Of a DNA stretch of 64,000 nt, positions 33,583 to 46,193 are shown in pieces. The notes below the pieces were generated by a model. The model searched no databases. It saw only the letters and a program-made list of their open reading frames with translations, and was not told where the DNA came from. Both the position numbers and the translations under genes were made by a program. The first letter of the stretch is position 1. Every line of letters begins with the position of its first letter. The DNA is from Magnaporthiopsis rhizophila (taxonomy: Eukaryota > Ascomycota > Sordariomycetes > Magnaporthales > Magnaporthaceae), in NCBI GenBank assembly GCA_003049465.1, contig PYSS01000074.1, positions 124,001 through 188,000 of the forward strand. The letters are read 5' to 3'.

Positions 33583-34854
33583 ATGCCGTCCGTGGCAATC
33601 GAGGAGCAAAGGGCAGAGGGCTCAAACGCCTCTTCTGGCACCACCCCCGACCCAGCCAGCACACCGGCAGATCTCTCAGATCACGATGGACCGACGGCCG
33701 ATTGCCGCCTCCTACCACTGCGGTGCCTCGCCAAGCCCGTCATGCTCCAGTCGCTCTCAGCCAGCCGCCATGAACTCCCTGCAGACGTCACGGACCTTCT
33801 CCGTCGAATCGAAGACATAACACTCTTCAACGAGGCCTTCATTCCGGCCGCGGCGCGCGAGATGATCATCAAGAAGGTGCCCGGCGGGGCGCGCTGGCCC
33901 GACTTTTTCTTCCAGCCGTCCGCCGCCGCCAGCCCTGGACCTGCAAACGGCAGGCCACAAGGGCTGGAGCCCTGGACTGAAGAGACCGGTGGAGCCGGAG
34001 AGCCGCCGCAGGTTCTAGCGCAGCGCGAGCTCTACGCCCTGGCCACCATCGTCGACGACGCCCGCGAGTGCTCCATGCGCTTCTGGAGCGAGCTGGCGTG
34101 GAAAAAGCTCGTGCACTGGCCCATCCTCAGCCTGGCCGCGCGGGCGTCGGGCGGCCGCATCGTCTGCGAGACGATGACGGGCACCAGCATCGAAAGGCAG
34201 TGGCTCCCCCGACGACCGCCGGCCGCCGGCAGCAGCGCAAGTGGCCACCGGCCCCTGACGGGCCTACTCCGCGAGCGCGCGACGGGGAAGCACATGGCCG
34301 ACTTTGCTTTCGCCCTCTTCCTCGAAGACGGTGGCGATGACGGCCGCCGCCCCGGCGACTGCGTCCTGGCCCGGGCCATCGACACGGCCATCGCGGCCCA
34401 GCCCGAGGGGTGGCCCCTGTCCATCAACCAGACCAGCCACGAGCCGCTCGCGCGCAGCCCCATCGGCGTCAGCATCAAGACGGGTTGTCTGACGGACGGA
34501 GGCGGTTTCCAGCTCGGAATCTGGACGGCCGCGTGGCACCGCCGCATCAGCGAACTCCTGGAGCTCTTTCCCTCATCAACCCCGAGACCCATCGTCACCC
34601 TGCCCCTCCTGCTCTGCTGCGAGCACCAGTGGGAGCTGTACTTTGCCGTCGATCGCGGCAATGAAATCCACCTCGTCGGCCCGCACTCGGTCGGGGCGAC
34701 ACAAGATATGATGTCCATCTACCGCCTGCTGGCAGTGCTGCGCGAGTTTTGCAAGTGGGTGGAGGGGCCATTCCGCAGCTGGATGATGGCTGCATTTGGC
34801 GTCAGTGGTGCCCCATCTCCGCCGAAAAGCGAGGACAGTCGCAGCAGCCAGTAA
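33583..34854 (+). CDS. PD-(D/E)XK nuclease-like domain protein
   Basis: A single exon of 423 residues from the ATG at 33583 (the frame is open upstream, but only from a TTG). The N-terminal third is Pro/Ser-rich and then helical (DLLRRIEDITLFNEAFIPAAAREMI). The C-terminal half carries the features of the fungal PD-(D/E)XK nuclease-like family: HWPILSLAAR; a middle segment ending PLSINQTSHEPL; SIKTG, whose Lys would be the catalytic one; GFQLGIWTAAWHRR; LPLLLCCEHQWELYFAVDR; and a closing helix MSIYRLLAVLREFCKWV. The family is common in Pezizomycotina, often in variable regions; whether it cuts DNA is not established. The first acidic catalytic residue cannot be placed with certainty. No intron or break is seen. 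Confidence 0.8.
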   Translation: MPSVAIEEQRAEGSNASSGTTPDPASTPADLSDHDGPTADCRLLPLRCLAKPVMLQSLSASRHELPADVTDLLRRIEDITLFNEAFIPAAAREMIIKKVPGGARWPDFFFQPSAAASPGPANGRPQGLEPWTEETGGAGEPPQVLAQRELYALATIVDDARECSMRFWSELAWKKLVHWPILSLAARASGGRIVCETMTGTSIERQWLPRRPPAAGSSASGHRPLTGLLRERATGKHMADFAFALFLEDGGDDGRRPGDCVLARAIDTAIAAQPEGWPLSINQTSHEPLARSPIGVSIKTGCLTDGGGFQLGIWTAAWHRRISELLELFPSSTPRPIVTLPLLLCCEHQWELYFAVDRGNEIHLVGPHSVGATQDMMSIYRLLAVLREFCKWVEGPFRSWMMAAFGVSGAPSPPKSEDSRSSQ

Positions 34855-37800
34855 GCTGGGCAGTGCTTTGGTCATCGTTCATGAGGCAGGGCACTCCGTG
34901 TATTAATATTCATAACTTTGTGGTCATTATTTATACTCTCTGTTGCTTTCAAGTTCGTTCCAGGCGAGGCCGTGCTATTATTTCTGGCAGAGGCGTTTTT
35001 TCATCTCGTCATTACCACAAGATCCCTTAATGTCGCTCGAAGAACAAGTTCAAATCACAACCCACGCAGCTTAGCCGAAAGAAAAAAGGATGTACATCTT
35101 AATTCAGAACCAAAGGCCAGCCAATCCACCATCTCCTTTGACCTAGCCTGCCACTCGACTTCGCCCTCTCTTTGACAACAGTTGGCCTAGTCTTTTACTC
35201 CCCAGAAGCCACATGCTCTCTTTGGCGTCGTTGTTCTTAGCTGCGATGTCCAACGCAGAAATTTCCTATGAGGCCCGATACGGTTCCATGCGAACCAGAC
35301 GACGATCCTTACAGCCTTGCCGCTAGGATTGACAAAACAGCCCTCCCGTTGTCTGCTCCCACAGCACAAGACTCCAGGGTCTCGGTGAAAATAAGGCATG
35401 CAATCGTTGGTATGGTTTCACGGGGACTGAAGCGGGAGATAATCATAGCTGCATCATTTAGGCACATTCACCCTTCCAGAATAGAGTAAACCTTAGCCTT
35501 GGCTGTTCCAAAGGGAGGCTGACACGCAGATAAACAATGACCGAGGCACTAAGATGACCTTTACATCGCCCGGAAAGCATTATTTGCAGCCCCCATCGCT
35601 CTGCTGCGGCGGCGGCCATGCCGTGTGGACTTGGCAATAGAGTGAAAATAATACCAAGCGACTCGTAGAATCTTACTTTTCGTGGGAAAGGGTATTCTAT
35701 TTGTTAATTCTATCACCAACCGTGATCGTGACATTTGTTACATATCGCGGAATAAGAGGATAACTACCGAAAACCTGTAAGTGAATATTTGGGACCACGA
35801 AGGAGATGTGTACCCAGCCAGAAATAATGGCGTGTTCCCGCGAAAAGTTTTTTTTTTCTAAAAAAAAAAAAACACCTCGTGGTGGTGCCCTTGTGGCTGC
35901 GGCTCGGGACATTCACCTTCGCTCTCCGCCCACTCCTAGTGGAATCGCCAGGGTTCTAATTCCGCCATGCCATTCGAGGGCTGGTTTGGGCATGTATACA
36001 CATAAATGTATGCGCAGCGGCTACATTATTCCATACCTACATGCAAGGCTTTTTATGACAGATGTCTAGCCTTATGAGAGGTGGGGACGGGATTAGTGAG
36101 GGGAATCGGCAGAGCCACGGAGAATTTCCCAATCCCAGGTAATCAACCCACCCCCTTGGACCGAGCCAGAGAGGTATCCATTGGATCTGTTCGCAGATCA
36201 AACTCTCTCTACCCATGGCGCATGCAATGTCAGCATCCGGCTATCGTGCATGAAAATTTCCTACAGATGCAGGAAGCCGTCCGCATGGGGCCTGCTGACC
36301 GCGGCAAACCGGGCTTTGGGACAAGGCCGGGAATCTGGTCCGGGATAAGGGATTGGATGGCGGCGCAAGGTAGCACCGGCCCAAAGCCCAAGCTTTTGTC
36401 GGGCATAAACACCACAGCCCTCTTCTGCCGGGTCAAGGTTTTTCTCTGCAGCGGGGCCATCTAGTAAGCTAGTGAGTGAGGGAGGAGACAACGGCTGCCG
36501 GTGCATTGGGCGGCGGTCGTGATACAATGTAGCATTTTCCATAAAACGTGATGTCGAACTCGTGCATGCACGCGCATCGTGGCATCCACCAGGCGGACTA
36601 GACCGCATGCGGCAAGTGAAGGGAACCGAAGGCAAAAGAGCATGCAAGGGCACTAGCGGATTAGAGGGGTTCATACAGTACGCAAGAAGAAGGCAAAATA
36701 GAAAGCTAGTCTTTTACGATATCTTGGGTCAAGGTGGGGCTTGACAGAGCATCATGAAAGGGAGACGACAGGCTCATGAAGGGGAGAGAATAGGAGGTCT
36801 CAGGTGAAGCGGAGAAGATGAAAGGACGAGGATGCGAAGGCCTGGCCCGGGCTTTGACGGAATCGGAACCATGCTGGGAAATGATGATGAGGGAGGAGTG
36901 GACTGGACGGTTGATGCTAGCGTCACCCCAGGGCCGGTGCCGGTTCCCCGGTCCCCGTCTGCCGCTCCTTGATAGGGGTTTTTTCTTTCGTCACAGATGA
37001 GGGGGAACGGTCTGGGCGTTGGAGGTCCAGCCCCGTTGCTCCGTCTAGAAAAGCCTTTGACGAAAGTGGCGTCAGTCACACGCGGCCTGGCGCTCGTATC
37101 GACAAGCGGCCTTGGCAGACGGAAACCGCTGGTCGGGAAGACATCGGTCAAGGTAATTGCCATAAGTGGCGGTCCTGTCTAGCCTGATGACTTGCTGGGG
37201 GACGAGAATGAGGATCAGGACCAACACACCCCGGGCTGTCGCTGATTCGTCCAGCAGGTAGGTTTGTAAAAGCAGATGGCACCTAGAATGGGGACAGGGG
37301 TTCTAAGGCGCGGATTGGTGCTGATACGACCTGCGCGAGCGTCTCCAGCTGTTCAAAGACTTGTGTTACAAGACCGGCCCCCGGGCATGTTCTCTCCCGT
37401 TGCAGCATATGTTACCAAGCCAGGGTTGGTTATTGTTGTCATCGCCTATGGCCTTTCACTGCTGGTGGATTTGATAGTGACACGTCAGGTCCCCGGGATC
37501 GGGTTCGTCAGGGATAGCCATGGGCGGTGGGTGGGTGGGTGGTGCAGTAACGGCTGGGAGACGGAAGGAAGCGGATGCGTCTTGGCGACGATCCAACTGC
37601 TGCCCACACGGAACCGAGAGCGCATGATTGGCGCGCGGAAAGGTCGATAAATTGATAGATTGCGATGTGGGCTGATCAGCTGCAAGATCAGGAAAAAAAC
37701 GATCGGCGGTGCGGTAGTGTGCGGCAAAGAGCAGCAGTTGAGAGAGCGTTTCCTGGTTCCGACTTTGCTAGACTCCTGCAAGGCGGCGGGGATGGGATGT

Positions 37801-40777
37801 GGCTGGGACCCACCGGCCTCGGCACGACCCCATTGGTGCGTTTCGTTTGCCGTCTGGTGCCCGGTTTCCATTGTTTCGTTTCCTTGGATGTTGGGTTGGG
37901 CGGCACCACCCGCGTCAAGGAAAACGGCAAGTTGGTTCTAGCTTGTTGGTGCGAGTTTGCCTAAATGAACGCGGGCAGTGAGGTTGATGGAAAGTGTGTG
38001 GGAAACCGATAAGTTACCGGGTTTGCGGTGCAATTTACGGCAGATGGCGCTCTATTTGCTGACTGCATCTATCTCGCATGCGCTGTGGAACAGCTGACTT
38101 TGGAGGGAGCGGCTGAGCCAAAACTCGGTACCATGGCGACGGGCGAGACATGACGTCCGTATCTGTATGTTCAGCTCGGCAGCCGGAGATTCCTTACCAA
38201 ATGTCTCAGTATTTCATGAGATTTTTCTTGGTTCCCGTATTGATTCTTTTTCCTCTTCTTCTTATTGTAACCTCAAAAAAAAAAAAGAGGAGAAAGAAAG
38301 ACAACAACATGGGACCGAGGATGATGGATGATGGGTGTTATCGTTCGCACTGGGGAATACCAGCAACCGATTTCTGGGGTTCACTTACAACAAAAAACTG
38401 CCACACCTACGGCCCAAGGCCCATAGCCTCGATTTCCCACCCCTGCATGGAGAATTGGTGGCGTCTTTGGCGCAAAGGTAAGATTCCGGTCGCGGAGGAA
38501 TTATTGTGCAACAGCATTGGCCGGGAGAGGAAGGATTGAAGCCATCGTCGCGAGATCACAAGGCCGCGTCGAGCTCTCCCTCCCTTCCTGCGCTTGCCAA
38601 GCGTCGCAAGGGAGGGTCACAATGTCGTTTCCACCGGAGCCTCATCCGGGTGCTCTGATCAAGCCGCGCGCCCGTTGAGGCACGAGGCCACGGCCTGCTG
38701 GTCGCGTGGGCTGGGAGGCGAAATGGCAACTGGGATGGGCCTTGCAGGCTGCCGGGCACGGGGCAATTTCCTGGCATGCTGGTGGGTGAAACAATAATCC
38801 TGACCGCAAACCAGAACCGCAAAAGCAAAGAAAAGAGCAGGCCAAGAGGGGGGCCCCGGCGGCGACGGTGGCCTTGAGACACCAGATCCGGAAACGGCCC
38901 GCATATCTGGAAATTGGCACGTCGCGATAAGCGTCATCTATGTTTGGGAACCCTTTTGCTCGCAGCGGGGCGCCGATGATGTTTTTGTTGGTCGCGATCC
39001 TGGCGGCGCGAGTCGCTTCGAGACATCTTGGCCTCTTTGCTTGCTCGAGGGGACTCGTCGACTCACGCACTTGTTTGGCTCTTGTGCAATGGATCCAACG
39101 TCCAGTAACTTCTGTCAGCCCCTTTTTTGGGGAGGTGGATGAGGCGGCAGCGGATTCCGATGGCTCGCGACAAGCGCGTTCCGATTGGTAATCTATGAGT
39201 GACTGTTTCGTTTCTCTGGCGGTAGACACCGTCGACGCTCGCCCCTAGGAGCTGCATCTGCTGTCTCGAGTGGCTAGATTGCCATGAGCCAATCCCCGAC
39301 TGCACAGATTACACATGTGCAGATCTATTTACAGTCATCCCTGTTGTCCTTATTCTTGTTTGGCCAGTCGAGGCCTGGTGATCCTCGGACGAGTGGCAAA
39401 CCCAAAGCCGGCCTGGGCTGGCTGGCTGACTGGCTGCTGCAGGCTGCCTCCCGCATGCCGTCACCACTGCATGCAGCTCACCACCATAAACAGGCGCCTC
39501 CAGCCAGCTAGCTGCAGGTCCAGCTGGTCCGGCCATTCCAACTGGTCAGCGGCGCAACTTGACCTCGGTGAGGCAACCAGCGTTGTTGGCGCAACAAAGC
39601 TGCAGGCTACTAGTACGCACACAGTGACGGAGGAGAATGCCGGGCTGACCCAGGCTCCCCCGTATGCGGCTGTTTTATTGCACGGGCATTTGCTTATTGG
39701 GCACGGACAGATGCCAGGAGCGGGGCAGATTGTCCAGACCGGTAGGCGACTGTTGCGCGGCCTTCGGTCATGTTTTTTTAGCCTCTATAGAGTAAAAACA
39801 AAGGAAAGGAACCTTGAACTCTAATAGACAACTCGGAAAAGCCGCGGATGGGGCATTCGACAAGGAGTGCGGGTTGTCAACCCAAACCAAGGGTAGGGGA
39901 CACATCATGAGTCTGCGGCGCCGGAGGACGGGTGACGGACCAAACACGCACAGAAACAACACTTGGCTTCCAGCCTCTGCCGCAGCCCCTGACTCTCTCT
40001 CTCTCTCTCTCTTCTGGGCTCCGTAGACCGTCCTGATAGACTCGCGCCATCCCTGCCCGTACACCGTAACAATGCGGACCCTCGATCTGGATTGGTGAGC
40101 GCGCAAGAACCCAGTGCAGACGCGGAGGAATAGGAGAAGCGGAGGAGGCCAATCGCAATATCCAGGGACTTCAATGTCGCGAGCCCAGGGTCTCGGATGG
40201 AGCCTTGTCGGCGTTGCCTCCGCGAGCTATCCCAGCACCAATCAATGTGCCCAGGCCTGGGCCAGCTGCGGTGAGGTCCGCCTCGCGTCGCCCCCTGGCG
40301 CTGTGCATCTGCTGCTCCCTTGCTTTTTTTCTTTTCTTCTTTGCCTCTATTTTTCCCTGTCACGTCAAAGACACACGCACGCGAGTCCTGGCACAGTGCG
40401 CATCTGGCAGGGGACGCTGGTCCCACAGCGACCGGCGAGCAGTGCAGGCTGTCTGTCACCATTCCGCCTGGCGCAACCGGGGCCGCCCACTAGCGGCGTG
40501 CAATTCCAGCCGGGCCCACACTGGCCGCACTTAGGCCACTGGCGCAACCGGCCCGAGGGCTGATGCTCCTTGTTAGAGTGGCTGTCGCTGCGGGGACCTC
40601 GCACTGTCCGCCTGGCACGGCAGCGTCTCCTGACTAACCTTCCCGGTCGTCTCGGCCTTTGACAACTGCCAGCCTGCCTTGCGCCGCTGCATCCGCGCCT
40701 GCTCTTCCCTGGCCGCGCGAAACTGCCAGCTGCCAAGCGCCAGTCCTCGCAGCCCCTCACTCCCCATTATTTATTGT

Positions 40778-40809
<32 letters not shown>

Positions 40810-41601
40810 CTTTTGTTCCTTCCAGAAGGACCCGCCCGCCCATTTGTCGTCTACTGTCCGTCGGGTGGGCCCTCTTTGGTCGCAGCCAACCTGCTCTGTG
40901 CTTCCGTTGTTTCCCTTTCGCTCCAAATTTTCTACTTGCCAGACCAGACCCGACCTTCAACCTGCCATTCCATCATCCCCCGAACCCACGACCTCTGACC
41001 GTGCTCTCGACGATTTATGCCATCGCGGGATCCTCATCGATCCGTCGCGCTCCCTTCCGTCTTCTCTTCCTCCTCCTCCTTCTCCTCCTCCGACCTCTAT
41101 ACTCTCCTTTGCAGCCCGGCGTGATTGTGTGCTTCTCTATTTGCTCGCCCTCCCTCGCTTTGCTCTCTCACGTCGGCGTCATTGACCAGTCCCTAAAAAA
41201 GGTTCCCACCGTTCCCCACACAATTTGCAGTTGACCCCCCGACCGCTTTCGCCAGAGGGGGTTCAGGGCAGGGACCCAGCAAGAACGAGGGAAAAAACAG
41301 AAAAGGGGCAAAAGAAAAAAAAAAGAGGAGCGAAAAAAAAAAAAAAAAAAAAAAAAACCTCGTCTCCCGCATCGCCTCGATTCCGTTGTCCTCCTTGAGC
41401 GACCGACGATAACCCAAGGGGAAAGGAAGGATTCTCGCTTCTTACCACCAGGGTCAGACTCGACACTCTGCCTCCCATCGCTTTCCGGCCCCTTCGGGAT
41501 CTTGCAGACTGCTGTGCTCCGTGGGCAGCAGCTGTGTTGGGGGATCGGCGCCGTCTCCAGGCTCGAGTTTTTTCGAATCGGCAGACGCAACAAGAGACAG
41601 A
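34855..41601. other. gene-poor 6.7 kb region, no gene seen
   Basis: The longest interval without a supported gene. Open frames exist on both strands (for example 36261-36674, 38642-39229, 39905-40462), but they overlap one another, lack domain-like composition and cannot be joined by good splice sites. Homopolymers occur at 35850-35871, 38276-38286, 40781-40810 and 41333-41357, and a CT repeat at 39992-40012. The 3' 800 bases are strongly CT-rich and look like the promoter and long leader of the downstream RNA-binding protein gene. Confidence 0.5.
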
Positions 41602-43958
41602 ATGAACCAGCAACAGGAGGGCTACCTAAACGGCCACTACCCTGCCGCAAACAGGTCACCAAACTCGTCGCGACCCGGCTACGCAACAACGGTGGGGTTT
41701 CCGGGAATGGGGCTCGGCCAGGGAGGCAATGGTCGCCAAAACCAGAGGAACGGCGGCGGCGGCGGCATCGATGCGCTCAGCCAGCAGGTCTCGGACCTGA
41801 GCTTCTACGGCGGCGGCGAAGAGCGGTTCAACACGTTCAATCCCGGTGCCTCGCGGTTCGACGGTCGCTCTGCGCCCTCGCCAGGCGCCGGCGGTGCGAC
41901 AAACAACTTTATGATGTTCGCAAACAACCAGGCGTGGGGCTACAACGGGAACGCAAACTTCAACGGAAGCACTACAGCCACCATCAACGGCGCCATCAGC
42001 GATCCGACTCGCATGAGGGGAGGTGTCAACAGGCGGGCTCCTCTGCCAACGGTACGTCTCCCCTGTTTCATATGTCGCCAGCAAGCCGCTGGATCCGGCC
42101 CGCGCGGTCATGACAACCCCCACGCCCCACCACTGCGTTCTGCCTTGAGTGCGCTTATTGGCGCAGCGATGTTTTGCAGAGTGACCAAACTAACTACTTT
42201 TTTTCCTCGGAACCCAACAGGAATGGGGTGTGATGGGCGACTCTGGCATAGGCGCCCAAAGTTCCATCGGCCGCGGTCAGCTGCACCACTACAGCCAAGG
42301 CCCAGCATCCATCTCGGCCATGGGAACAACAAACGGACAGATGTACACGGTTGCCCCACCAGCGGGCGCATACAGCGTCCCCGACCTGAGGCCGCACGGC
42401 GAGGACGACGACGGCCCTGGCCTAATCAAAACGGCTATTGTGATCAAGAACATCCCATTCAATGTGCGCAAGGAGACGCTGCAGGCCCTGATGGTCGAAC
42501 TGAACCTGCCGCAGCCGTACGCTTTCAACTACCATTTCGACCAGGGCGTCTTCCGCGGACTGGCCTTTGCGAACTTTGCGCACCCCGAGGAGACCAAGGT
42601 GGTGATCAACGCCATGAACGGTATGGACGTTTCTGGCCGCAAGCTGCGCGTCGAGTATAAGAAGATGCTACCCGAGCACGAGCGGGAGCGCATCGAACGC
42701 GAGAAGAGGGAGAAGCGTGGCCAGCTCGAGGAGCAGCACCGTGCCATGCCCCTGCAACACCAGCCATCGCTCGGCAGCATCGGGAACAGTGTCGTGTCCT
42801 GCCTCTCTGATGCGGCGGCCAGCAGCTACCGTACGTACACACAAGACATCCCCCACCCGCCCTGTCGATGCCACAGCGAGGAGTAGTGGCGTGATTTTTC
42901 GGCACACATCCTGCGCAGTTGTCGTCTTGTTTCGCCGCTGATTCTAACCAGGGTTTCCGCAAATAGGTGAGCATGGTATTGATATGAACAAGCAGTCGAC
43001 CATCACATTTTACCTGGAACTGTTTATGTTCCGTAAGGACCCTGCACGCGAGATTATGATCTTTCCGCCCGACCTTTCGCCCGAGGCGCGCCGCGATATC
43101 CACGTCATTTCCCACTCGCTCGGTCTGAGCCACACTAGTGTCGGCGATGGCGACAATCGCCAAGTAGTCGTTAAGAAGGCTCCCTCGTCGGGCGGCCACG
43201 TGAACACCTTGGCCATGCCTACGGCCACGGGCGCCACCCTTGACACACACCCGAGGGGCCTCAGCCGTGCCGCAACTATCGATTTCGCCGAGCAGTCACG
43301 CGCTGCGGGGCCTCAAGCGGCTTGGAATCAAGCCCAGGCGCGCGCCGGCGGTGGGCTCCTCGGTGTCCCCGGGAGCCCAGATGGTCCCCAAGGCCTCAAT
43401 GGTCTCCGTGGTGTTAAGAGCTTCGCGGACTTGAGGTCGTACAGCCCGAGCCCAAGCCCATCGGTGACCAGCGCAAGCAACGTTACGCTCGCCCCAGGTT
43501 CTAACGTCACCCTTTTTGGCCACTACACGACGGAAAGCAACGCGGCAGCCGCAGGCGCGTTTGGGTCTCTCCCGCTCCCTCAGCAGAGTGGCGCCACTGA
43601 CGGCCTCGGCCCACTGGCGCGGGCGGCGTTTGATGCCGGCGGCAGCGGACAGATCTCGCGGCCCCGAGCTGAGGGCCCTGGGGCTATTGGCAGCCAACGG
43701 CCTGGTGCCGGGGCTAACAATGGCAACGCGAGCAACAGGGCTCCGGAAAGGCAACCTCGGGGCCCAGGGGTTGAAAATACGGGATTCGGTTCCCGTACGC
43801 GCCAGAATGGACACATACAGCGCGGCAGTGGTAGGCATTCTCGCCCCCATTCTCCACAAACGCCCATTTTTTCCCTACAAAGATGGCTGACCTTGACACC
43901 GCCGGTAGATTCCTCCGACAACACCGGGGCGCCGACGAGCTCTACTTGGAGCCACTAG
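41602..43958 (+). CDS. RRM + R3H RNA-binding protein, Pin4/Cip2-like
   Basis: Exons 41602-42051, 42221-42830, 42967-43830 and 43909-43958 encode 657 residues. Introns (42052-42220, 42831-42966, 43831-43908) start GTACGT, GTACGT and GTAGGC, and phases 0, 1, 1 are kept. The N-terminal 215 residues are Gly/Asn/Gln-rich. One RRM follows, with RNP2 AIVIKNIPF (about 221-229) and RNP1 GLAFANFAH (about 262-269). A basic helix (EREKREKRG) leads to an R3H domain, TITFYLELFMFRKDPAREI then RRDIHVISHSLGLSH, with the R-x3-H motif near 395-399. The C-terminal third is Ser/Gly/Pro-rich. This order matches yeast Pin4/Mdt1 and fission yeast Cip2, cytoplasmic proteins in mRNA control and stress or DNA-damage response. 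The last intron was chosen because it joins HIQRGS to DSSDN, as expected for this family. Confidence 0.88.
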
Positions 43959-46193
43959 GCGGGAAGTCCCCGCCATTCTCCCGCGTCTCAAGGGGCCGTA
44001 GCCATCGTCAAGAAACGCACACTGTCCGTATCAGGCCCCTGCCTGGCCTACGGCACGTCAGACCGTCACCGCACAAGCCCCTGGACGGCGAGCCGCTAAC
44101 GCGGATTTTGATGCTTGGCCGCTTCGGTGGAGAGTCGTCTGATGCAATCCCGATTGAGACGCATTGGACAGCCCGCCTCGGATGAACACCTTGCGCTATC
44201 GAACACGGCCCTTATGCACCACCGAGAGCCCTGCCTGCATTCCCGACGGCCTCGACAGATGCACCTTGCCTTCCCTGCCCTGGTGTCGATACACGGGCAT
44301 TCAGAGCGACTGACATCCCCATTTTGATTTCCACTGCTGCATTTTGCTCTCCCTTTTGCTGTTGTTTTCGTTCCTTCTTTCCGCTTCATCACGTATGCTA
44401 TGACCTTGTAATTCTTGCCTTTCCTTACCATTTGCGCTCTGCCACGCCCGGTCCAAGGTCCTTCTCTTGGCCTTGTCACCACGGGCTGCACCACGGCCTA
44501 GCAGACGACGACTACGCTAGCTCACCCCTACGAGAGGGGCATGGGAGAACGGGTCGAGTTCTCCCTCAAACGCCACGGCAACTGGCACGACCACCATTTG
44601 CCTGTGCCGTGGCCTGTACACCACCTTGACCGCCGATGTCCTCACGAAGCGATAACGAGACACTTATACTATACCCAAGATCACTGGTTGACGAGAACAA
44701 AAAAAAAAAAAAGAGGCGCGAATAAGCCTGGAGAAGGGAAAGACGCGAGATGATTGAACGAACGTTGGAAAGTTCTTCAGATGAAGAGAACCCGACGGAA
44801 ATTGGATTCCTGCATAAGGAAGAGAAAAAGAATCATTCCTTGATACACACAGTCTTGGGCAACCACACCGACCTGTCGCCAAACGTCCGAGCATGCTCTT
44901 CGATGAGCGCCGCTCCCTTGGTGGCGAGCATCACAACGAACGAAACCGACGGGAAGCATCATCGCCCTCTCGAGCACCTGACAACTTGACTGCTGGTCCG
45001 GCTTTCTGAGCGGCACATACCGTTGTCATCGAGCCCACCTGGCCGTCCTCATCCGCCGCCACTTCGAAATTGGATCGGGGTCGCTCCCCGCCACCTCGAC
45101 GGCACCTTTCGGGCTAACTCCCGGCCTCGGTGCTTTGAGGGCCTCCTGCGCTGTTTCCCCATTCACCTGCCACACATCGGCTCTATAACGATTTCCACGC
45201 TGTTACGACGTGATGTTTAGACGGTTATGTCACATCCTTCCTCTCCTGCCAGAGTGAGCGTGCGGTGTGAACGCTTGCCTGGCTGAGGGGATGCATGCCT
45301 GTATCACATCACATAGTGCGAGCTGCACACTAACCCACGCATATTCACCAACACACTACACCTAATAATATATCGCTACAAGAAGTCATTTTTTTTCGCC
45401 ATCATGTTTATCGTTTCCCGACCCAATCCAATCTGTTTAACCCCCCGTCTTTTACTGTCACGGATACACTGTTTCTTATATCTCCATTGCCTCATGCCCT
45501 GCCACTCGTGTCGGGCATCAAAGGTGCAGTTACCACATTTACCAACAGCTCGGAAGCAACCACCGGGTGCCCGAGGCTCGGGCGGTGCTGGATATGCACC
45601 AGTCATTTTTTGGCCATTTGGAAACCATTATCTACATCGGCGTCCCGTGCTTTTGCTTTTTCCCGCTCATTTCTCTTGTCTTGATGTATCATCCCAATAT
45701 CATCAATTTCCTCATGTGTCTCCCTGTCATACGATTTAACCATTTCACATTTGGACGAGTTAAATCTTCGCGCAGATTCCTAGGCTTGATTTATTTGCTG
45801 TATCTACATTGGGTACTATCATTTCTCTCTGTGTCTTCTTGTGCTGCTTAGCTTATTTACCTATCACTGCTATTAATAGTCCTCTTGATCGCTCTACTCT
45901 CTGACCTGACGCTGCTGATGATGTGGGGAGAGTGAAGGATAGTTGGTGGTGGTGGAGTTGGATGGCTGTGCGGTATTCTTGTTCGCCTTGTACTTTTTGA
46001 TCTTATTCAATATTATACCAAACTCGTATAACACGCCTCCCCCACTACGGGCTTGCTCGTACTGCTAGAATCGAAGCAAGTTGTGATGTGATGCACAGAC
46101 AAGTCGTGTCTTGTTGTTTTTATCATGGTGCCGACTGACATGTCTTTTTATTACCCAGCAATAACAGGCAGGTAGGCAGGCAGGCAGGGGCTT
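43959..46193. other. intergenic between convergent genes, no gene seen
   Basis: About 2.2 kb of mostly T-rich sequence between the convergent 3' ends of the RRM/R3H gene (+) and the Kelch gene (-). It probably carries long 3' untranslated regions. Frames at 43883-44185 and 45404-45851 are not supported as genes. Confidence 0.5.

Noticed and set aside
38642..39229. Minus-strand frame of 195 codons in the gene-poor block
   Set aside because: Low-complexity composition, no family, overlapping frames on both strands; probably chance.
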